Origin: Knufia peltigerae
Taxonomy: Eukaryota; Ascomycota; Eurotiomycetes; Chaetothyriales; Trichomeriaceae
Assembly (NCBI GenBank): GCA_030247855.1
Contig: JAPDRN010000028.1
Span: 248,001-312,000 of the forward strand
Direction: 5' to 3'
DNA length: 64,000 nucleotides
The notes below the pieces were generated by a model. That model searched no databases and was not told where the DNA came from. It was given only the letters and a program-made list of their open reading frames with translations. Positions 57,407-64,000 of the stretch are shown here, in pieces (the first letter of the stretch is position 1; every line of letters begins with the position of its first letter). The position numbers were made by a program, and so were the translations under genes.

Positions 57407-58943
57407 GATGACGACGGATATCCAAGAGCAGAGGGCAGCCTGACCATCAGACTTCTATCTACACTAGATCGCACACAGATGTCGTGGTGCCTAGAAACTT
57501 CAATGTGTCTCAGAGCTTGGGAGCTCGGGAAGTGCTGAAGGTGACGGTGAAGTCCATGTATGTACACTAATAAGCCGACGGCGAAGTCCTTACGTGTGGG
57601 CCATGAGCCGAGATGTGAGATCCAGCCACTCATTATGTAAGATTTATACCTCGAATGATGGCTACTTACCTAGTCCCGGGCATAGACGAAAGTTGTTCAA
57701 AGGGCAAACTGTGTAAACATAGGCACAGATGTGGGCTGACATGGGAAATGACTGTCTGGACTGCCTTTGGTATCAAGACAATTCGGACCCAAGCAGGATG
57801 ATTCCACAAAACAGTCCGTGGTGAGGATCATACATTCGTAGGTAGGTGATCTCTTTACTAGCATAGCAATGGTTGAAACGTGCAATCCAAGAGCCTTCCC
57901 GTGCACTTCGAATAGCCTGAAAATGCTCGCGCGGAATCAGACATCTCACAATATAGATGACATTTCTCATCACTGCCTCATTCCTGTACCCTACTGACAA
58001 TCGAAACATTTCAGCCAATGTCAGATTGACGTTGAACACTTCCTGTTCAATTTCCGAACCTGATCGACAAGGTTCGCCGGAAAACCAACCTTGTACCGGA
58101 ACTGCCTCCATTTCCATTTCCAGGGACCAACTCGATAACGGTGACTAGCGTAGAGATTTGTGCCAGTAATATTGGCTGGTATCATCAGCAGAAATGAATC
58201 ACTAAGATTTCTCTTGGTGAGCAAAAACTCATCCCATAACCCCCGAAGGGATTATGGGAATAGAAAACCAGGGAACCTGGTTTTTAAAGGGGCAACACCG
58301 ATGCGACTCGACCCCTACCACCCATTACTCCCGACTCTCTCCAGAACATTGCTAAAGGCCACAGGCGACATGCTGGTAAGCATTGCGCCAATGACCTTTA
58401 GAAGGGGTTCTGGGTACTATGAAGGAAGGCCTTTGGTGTTCAGACTAGAGTCCCATTGTTGAACAAAATTTGAAAAACACAATATATCAAGTGAGCATTG
58501 CCGAGTGAAGTGATATATGTGGGCATCGGCTGCGCCAAGAGGTGTTGAGGTTGTTGAAGAGCAGAACTTCACTTTTGAGCAAGTCTCGAGGTCATATGGC
58601 GTTTCATTCGAAGGATGATCGATCATGAACGCGTATCGTAATGACATCCCCTGCCAAAACCGGTCCCCTCGTAACCCACGTCAAATGATAACTTGCACCA
58701 GACAATGCATTGTCCATGGTCCCGGGGGAGGAGTACCGTGTCGTGCGCGCGGCTCTATCGTGTTGATCTCCAGCCTTGCCTTGCATTTTCAGCGGATGAG
58801 GCCGAAGGTCGGGAGCACCTTGCTCCTAGGAGTCGAGTTTGTTAATGCGAGACTGCTTCTCTCTGGACGCCTGGATGTCGTCTCCTGGGGTTCCTCTTTG
58901 GGTTCCAATCGACCATTGATTGACTTCGAAATCACACTCATGA
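57407..58943. other. Intergenic region with two hairpins
   Basis: About 1.5 kb. A minus-strand ORF at 57773-58117 (114 codons) has no recognisable domain and no good context, and a plus ORF at 58625-59155 runs antisense into the next gene; I call neither. Two compact hairpins lie side by side at 58232-58284. Confidence 0.45.
58232..58284. repeat. Two adjacent hairpins
   Basis: First: TCCCATAA (58232-58239) pairs with TTATGGGA (58252-58259), with three more inner G-C pairs after one mismatch. Second: AAAACCAGG (58264-58272) pairs with CCTGGTTTT (58276-58284) around a three-base loop. They are separated by only four bases. Confidence 0.85.
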
Positions 58944-59690
58944 TCACACAGCTTCGAACGCTATTTCGCTCTTTCTTCTTCCACCAAGCCAGGCTCCGGG
59001 TGGCGGCTGAAGTAGTCCATCGACCTCTTCGACGATCTGCTCCCTCCTCTGTTCTGCGGCAAGTCGCTCTTGCTGCTCTTTCTCGGTCTCGTTGCGCGCG
59101 GTCACGTCGGCTGCATTTGCATAATTCCCCGCCCCTCCTCGACCAGGAGGCATGAAGAATTGACTGGTCGGGCTGGGGTTCCTGCTTCCACTTGCGCTCA
59201 TGCTCACGGGGAGGCTGGGACTTCGTTTGGGAGGTGCGATCTCATTGCTAGAGGCATAATTCCCTGCGCCGCCGCGGCCGACGGACAAGAAACCCCCGGA
59301 GGACTGCCGAGTGTGCTTGTGGACGGCTCGTTTGGTATTGATATTTTCTAATTTCGCGGCCGCTTTCCGACGGTCGGCGAGGGAGGAGTGTTTGTTGTTC
59401 TGAGCTTCAAGATCGATCTCTGATATCTTGGGAGACTTGATGTTGGTTTCCCACGTGAAATTGCCGGCTCCCCCGCGGCCAGTACGTACATAAGGGCCGT
59501 AGGCAGAGGAATTCGAGATCGAGGACATGGGGCTCAACGAACTCGAGTCACCGGAGGACGTCGTGTGTGGAGACTCGGATATCGAGTCGGACGCTTCGTG
59601 GTGACGGTAGGGAGAGTCTGAAGTCACTGGGGAGACCGACGAGGCATATGAGTCGAGCAGCCATGCTGCCCACGACTGTTGCGCCGCCAT
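58944..59690 (-). CDS. DUF3602/Par32-like protein with GRGGAGN repeats
   Basis: One frame of 248 residues, strongly polar and probably disordered. The hallmark motif GRGGAGN occurs three times, spaced about 60-75 residues apart (RTGRGGAGNF about 70, VGRGGAGNY about 138, PGRGGAGNY about 183), before a charged Glu/Arg-rich helix and a C-terminus LGGRRKSEI. This repeat defines the DUF3602 family (PF12223), which includes yeast Par32, a protein hyperphosphorylated on rapamycin treatment and acting on ammonium transporters. A role in nitrogen/TORC1 signalling is therefore an inference from family. The ATG at 59690 is the first in the conserved frame. Confidence 0.85.
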   Translation of the reverse strand: MAAQQSWAAWLLDSYASSVSPVTSDSPYRHHEASDSISESPHTTSSGDSSSLSPMSSISNSSAYGPYVRTGRGGAGNFTWETNIKSPKISEIDLEAQNNKHSSLADRRKAAAKLENINTKRAVHKHTRQSSGGFLSVGRGGAGNYASSNEIAPPKRSPSLPVSMSASGSRNPSPTSQFFMPPGRGGAGNYANAADVTARNETEKEQQERLAAEQRREQIVEEVDGLLQPPPGAWLGGRRKSEIAFEAV

Positions 59691-60646
59691 TTGGCCGATC
59701 TTGACGTGCGGGTGGCCGTGTCTCGAGTGAGTCTTTGTTTGGGGGCGCAGATGCAGGGCCCAGGGGTAGAGGAGTGAGAGACAGCTGCGGAAGCTTTGGT
59801 GGTGGAAGTGGCTGGTCGTGGGTTTCGGGGGCGCCTGGGAGCTTCGGCAGAGGGCTCGGATGCGGGCGATCTCAGGTGCCCGGAAAGCCTACAACAATCA
59901 AAGTGCAAGGTTGATGCTGGCTCAGTTTGTACACATCAAAGCCCTCGTGCAAAGGTAAAGAACTTGAAGTAAGTTATGGTTGATGTCAGGCAGGAAAAAA
60001 AGGCACGGGCTGAGGCTGGCTTTTCCATAGAGACGGCGAGAGTTCAATAAATGAATTGTTGATTATTGTTTTTGATTGTCCGGTGGCGGACGCCATTGCG
60101 GACAGACCATCATCGTAGCATGAACCAGGTCCCTATGTACAAATAAAACATATGACAGGGGGGTCTGTGGGTATCAATGCTCACCACTCCTGGGATGCTG
60201 TTGTCTTAGCGAAATGCACTCAATCTCAGCTATCAACCAAAGGCACAAGAGGCAAGAAAAAAAGCTATGGGTAACACCAAAGTCCGACCATACAATCAAT
60301 TGCCGTAGTAAAACCTTTGCTATGACGCTTCCACATCCAGGAACCCCGTCTTCGTCACTTCCGTAGTCGTCGGACAAGTCAGCCCAATAGACGAGTCCCT
60401 GTTCCTGTGTTAAGCTCGCTAAGAAGGCCTTGGGGACGCCTGGCGGAATGCTTACTAACCTCTAAGGACGGATGCAAGGGATCATCTTCACCTGCAGGTG
60501 AGAATCTCTAAATAGGTACCTAAGGCATCTATCGGCATGATCTGTAGAGGAAATATATACTGGATCTGGGCCATGTACCGAGTAGAACTCGATACTTGCA
60601 AAAAGTCTCAACTCTCGTATCCTCTTCTCTCCTCTCTCGCTTACCG
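59691..60646. other. Intergenic region
   Basis: About 0.95 kb between two minus-strand genes, so it should hold the DUF3602 promoter and leader and the 3' end of the Rossmann gene. The GC-rich part nearest 59690 gives shadow ORFs (such as 59624-59908). No RNA gene or repeat was recognised. Confidence 0.4.
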
Positions 60647-61846
60647 TCAATTGTTGCCCGAAGCAGCAATGAGGCCAATCTTTGTATTGATCCATACTGC
60701 ACCTCTCTCGCCACTGATTTCGCTTCCTCGTCCTTGCCCGACCGTAGGCTCTTGAGTCTCAGCCTGGTCGCTGTTGTGGTCGTTTTGGTAAACCTCAAGA
60801 AGGCCTTGCTTCTGTTGCTCCTGAGACAAGTGATCTTGTACAATCCCGTCCACGATAAATTCTGCTACATCCTCGAAACTTACAGTGTATCGAGCGGAGT
60901 TGGCAATGATTTCCAGCAAAGGCCCGATACCCCACGGTATACGTCGGAAAAAGGGCCATATCTCCCACTTTGGAGGCACATTGGAACTCGCAAAGAGAGC
61001 GGGTAAAACCCGAGAATGCATGTCCTTGCCTGTGGGAGTCGGCGTGTCTTCATAGCCGGGAGAAGCTGACGACGTAGGTACGTTGGACACTCCAGAGCGT
61101 GGAACCATCTTTGCAGGACAGACAAGGGTCCAGTCCAGATACTCGGACGATCGTAACATAGCCTCAAGGGGACGGTGGTGCAGGTAAAGTGGCAGACTGT
61201 CACATCATCAGATTGAGCATAACAGGGGGGAAAGTTGGCATGATGCTCCAAGGAAAGGAAATGATCATGCAACGTACTATTCGTCCAGAGTTTGCGCTTT
61301 CTGGTCACTCCCTGCCACTGGTTTAGTTCCAGGCAAGTCCAACAGCAACATTCCTCCAATAAACCATCCTCTCATTTTCAAGTCGCTTGTACCGCCTGTG
61401 CCTGAGCCTCCTACTTCGTGTACGGCGTCGATTGAAGCACGTACGATACACGCAACTTCATTCTCAATGCTCTGGGCCTTGTTTCCCCCATCAGCAACGG
61501 TACCAGAACCATTTCGTGCAAACATGGGAGCATGGCCTGCTGCATTGACCAGGACCCGGATTTCCCTTTCTTGTATGAGTCGAGCAAGCAGTCCAGAATC
61601 TGTGGCGCTTCCCTCGATGATGGAGAGTCGTTCTCTCGGCGAAGGAGGAGCAGTTCCTGAAATCTGTCGGCATGGCTGCTGGTGATGCGAGGTGGCCTCT
61701 TTCAACTTGTTCCGATTCCTCACGACAGCAGTGACATTGATGAAAGGTCTTTCGAGCAGAGCCCACAAAATACGTGAGCCCAAGGATCCAGTAGCACCGA
61801 GGAGAAGGACACCTATTGTGCTTTGGTTCGCGAAAGCTGCTGTCAT
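60647..61846 (-). CDS. NAD(P)-binding Rossmann protein (saccharopine-dehydrogenase/NmrA-like)
   Basis: Exon 1 (61846-61278) and exon 2 (61196-60647) join over an 81-bp intron to give 372 residues. The N-terminal dinucleotide-binding loop is clear (GVLLLGATGSLGSRIL, residues about 12-27), followed by FINVTAVVRNRNKL, LSIIEGSATDSGLLARLI and IRVLVNAAGHAP, typical of atypical short-chain dehydrogenase/NmrA folds. Exon 2 contains LRSSEYLDWTLVCPAKMV, resembling the substrate-side strand of this fold. The YxxxK motif of classical SDRs is not evident. It could be a reductase or a redox-sensing regulator; the substrate is unknown. Confidence 0.8.
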
Positions 61847-62324
61847 TTTTCCAAAGGTAATATCGAGCAGCGATCAAAATGGTTTGTTGCGTATCATCTG
61901 TCGTTATCCAGGAGCGGAGGTAAATGCATGAATCTGCTAGTCACCGACATGCAATAAGACCGTTGCGGGTAAGATCTAGAAATTGGGTACCCGGGCATCG
62001 GCAAATCGTACAGAATCCTCACCGATTACCCGGACGCGGCAGGCCAAAGATTGTAACAGTGCTCGTGCCGTCTTTTGACCATGTTACGTAGGCGCACCAG
62101 TTCACGACTCCTTTACGGATGTCCGAATGTTGTTTCTCCTCGAGATGTTGTTCATCTTACGTTGTCACAGCGATAAGTAGCCTCGGAGCCTTGCTGCCTC
62201 ACGGGTATAGATGTGGGTCCAGCCTCAAGGGCAAGACATGAAAAAAGCGGAATCATGGTGCTGCACCGATTCGGATAGCCGCGAATTGCAGAAAAATTCC
62301 GATAAAACCAGACCAGACAACTAT
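61847..62324. other. Intergenic region
   Basis: About 480 bp upstream of the Rossmann gene. It includes TACCCGGGCATC/ATTACCCGG-like words near 61990-62030. No gene was seen. Confidence 0.35.
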
Positions 62325-62979
62325 TCACAGGCTAGGAGCCAATACAGGTCGGGGAGTTGCAGATGTTCGAAGTTGAGATAGTTCAAGACACTTTTCTGCA
62401 GGCGCCGCGGGAAGCATGCTGTCTTGATGGACATCAACAATCGTCCCGCTTGAATGTGCGAGTCCATTCTGTTGTTGTGGTTGAATGAAGTCCAACACTT
62501 CTCTCGCAATGGTCTGAAGCTCATGTAAGCTTCTCGAGGCCAGCACTCTCTCGAGGTGATGAAGAGTTACAGCCAAGGGATGGTGATGCAGAAATGTGTC
62601 GTCGCCGCTTCGAGTCGTGCCCGATGGTCGACTCGCCGGACGTAGTAGATAGAGGGACATCTGGCTGGAGGCCATTCGGCATGGCAATTGTAGTGCATGT
62701 TGTGAGGCGGCGTCTTGCAGCTGAAGCAGACCGGTCAAGACCTCCCCCTTCGAGATTGGGCGTAGACGCAGTGATGCCTTCCTGAAAACACGGAGCGCAA
62801 GGACTTTTGGCGCAGCTTTTTACATGGGCAGCTCGACAGGCCACGCACGCCAACGACACCCTTTTTCGCGAGAGCTTTGTGGGCTTAAGTGACCATGAGT
62901 GCCGCATTGATGCAACCAAATTCACATCCACGGAGATATAACCCACATGTCGCTGGAGAGATGTACGGAGCAGTAACAA
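62325..62979 (-). pseudogene. Degenerate Zn2Cys6-like transcription factor fragment
   Basis: A minus-strand frame (62979-62521) contains RVSLACVACRAAHVK followed by SCAKSPCAPCFQEG. This resembles the first five cysteines of a Zn2Cys6 cluster, but the third Cys is one position off and the sixth is missing in this frame. One frame over, the same DNA reads HHCVYAQSRRG, the expected end of the cluster, then stops. A third frame (62738-62325) continues with a plausible helical segment (HHLERVLASRSLHELQTIAR). No downstream middle homology domain was found. This is best read as a frameshifted, truncated remnant; a mis-resolved intron is the alternative. Confidence 0.4.
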
Positions 62980-64000
62980 TGAGACTTAGGTAGGGCCCTT
63001 CTAAGGCCCAAGTAATTCTTACTAAGATGGCCATACAATACTATTTTGCGTACTTGTTTGTTGTACGTAGGCAAGTGTACTCGTACTCCGTCCCGGACCC
63101 TGAGATGAGAGTCTGGACCAGTCTACGAATTACCAACCTACAGTACCGGGGGGAATCCCCCATCTCCTATGCCCCTCTCCGTTTACAGAGTAAGTTGTAC
63201 ACCCGTACTCCGTACTCGTACTCTTTAATTTGCCACCACCACTACCAACCTCCTCACCTCTATCTCTTGCTTGGTGTCTGTAGGGGCTTCTCTTCTTTTT
63301 TGTGCTATTTCAGTGGCCAGACCCCACCTTTCGTGGATATCCTGTCTTCTCCCCTCCTCTACAAGTCAAACTAGCTACCGATCAAGAGGCTATCTCATAG
63401 TGCCCGCCTTGCCCGCTTTTTGCCAGGGCGCCGCCACGAGGCAACTGCCTCCCCCCTCCTTCTCTCGGTCCATATTTGCCCTTTTCGGGGCCCTCGACTG
63501 CCTAACACGGTAGGAAGCTCTGATTTTCATCAGACAACAAGGCGATAATCGCCACCCTGGTGGAACCCTCGAAGCCCTCGAGGCGACGAATGATGCCCCT
63601 AAATCTCTCGCTAGACTGGAGTACATACCTGGGTACCTACTCCCCTTGTACTCCAGAGTGTACTGTACTGTACTCGTACTTGGTATCTATGTTGGTGGGT
63701 ATGGACAAGATACAAAGAACCCAAAGTGTGGACGGCCGGAAGATAACAAGACTTGAGGTAACGTGGTACGGCCGGCGAATGTACTTGTACATATGTACTA
63801 TTGGTTTTGCCGTACAAAAAACATGAATTTTGTTGTACCTCTACGATCTACCAACGTACCGAGACACTGTGAAGGAGGTAATTTGTTAATCGTCTACCAA
63901 CAATATCACAATCACAAAGGGCTCTCTCTTTCTTTCACTCACTGAAGATCCAAGAATGCGCCCTCTCTACTTCCTCCATCTCTTTGAGCTGCGAAAAGAC
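62980..64000. other. Right-edge region without a recognised gene
   Basis: About 1 kb to the window end. It contains GTACGGAG at 62963-62970 (just left), GTACTCCGT at 63083-63091, GTACTCCGTAC at 63205-63215, and repeated TGTACTGTACTCGTAC words near 63660-63680. The plus strand from 63220 to 63480 is CT-rich. ORFs up to 115 codons look like chance. Confidence 0.45.

Noticed and set aside
57773..58117. 114-codon minus-strand ORF as a gene
   Set aside because: No domain, no start context and no splice support; kept only as a mention in the intergenic note.
58625..59155. 176-codon plus-strand ORF upstream of and overlapping the DUF3602 gene
   Set aside because: Its 3' part is antisense to the conserved GRGGAGN frame, and its 5' part has no recognisable features.
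1..64000. Secondary-metabolite backbone genes, CRISPR arrays, rRNA, or intact transposases
   Set aside because: Looked for on both strands; no PKS/NRPS/terpene cyclase motifs, regular spaced repeats, rRNA signatures or transposase/reverse transcriptase motifs were seen.

Overview
This window is nuclear DNA of a filamentous ascomycete (Pezizomycotina). The genes carry short introns, mostly 42-110 bp, with GTRNGT donors and CTAAC/CTGAC-like branch points. They are densely packed on both strands, and the gene set is fungal: Npr3, Tma20, Pff1, Clr5-domain, Zn2Cys6 and DUF3602/Par32-type proteins. The recurrent intergenic word GTACTCCGTA and the general style suggest Eurotiomycetes (Chaetothyriales-like), but that is a weak inference. 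No CRISPR array, intact transposon, rRNA or convincing tRNA was seen. Exon junctions below were worked out by hand from reading-frame continuity and splice consensus.

Left third (1-31 kb). A 3' gene end and an uncharacterised ORF are followed by npr3 (SEACIT/GATOR1 subunit), head to head with a large LARP1-like La-motif gene, then tma20. Next come an SRPK-like kinase gene broken by an exact 11-bp tandem duplication, a small membrane protein, a GH89 alpha-N-acetylglucosaminidase, a frameshifted transcription-factor-like gene and a maltose-permease-type sugar transporter. The vacuolar membrane protease pff1, rad10/ERCC1 and a Clr5-domain gene complete this part.

Middle (31-51 kb). A looser stretch (31.2-34.1 kb) holds a diverged tandem duplication and poorly conserved spliced ORFs. 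A polytopic membrane protein and a single-pass cysteine-rich membrane protein follow. Then comes the most coherent block in the window: a cellodextrin/lactose-type transporter, a Zn2Cys6 regulator, a divergently transcribed intracellular beta-mannosidase B (GH2), an alpha/beta-hydrolase-3 esterase and a second sugar transporter. I read this as a candidate beta-mannoside utilisation cluster: import, trimming of ester groups, hydrolysis, and local regulation.

Right part (51-64 kb). nop4 (ribosome biogenesis), dap1 (heme-binding, sterol P450 support; one unusually long intron with a G-run opposite), a secretory-type agmatinase, a Par32/DUF3602 protein, an NAD(P)-binding Rossmann protein and a degraded Zn2Cys6-like fragment. 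Intergenic DNA here is rich in GTACTCCGTAC-type words, and several strong hairpins lie downstream of genes.
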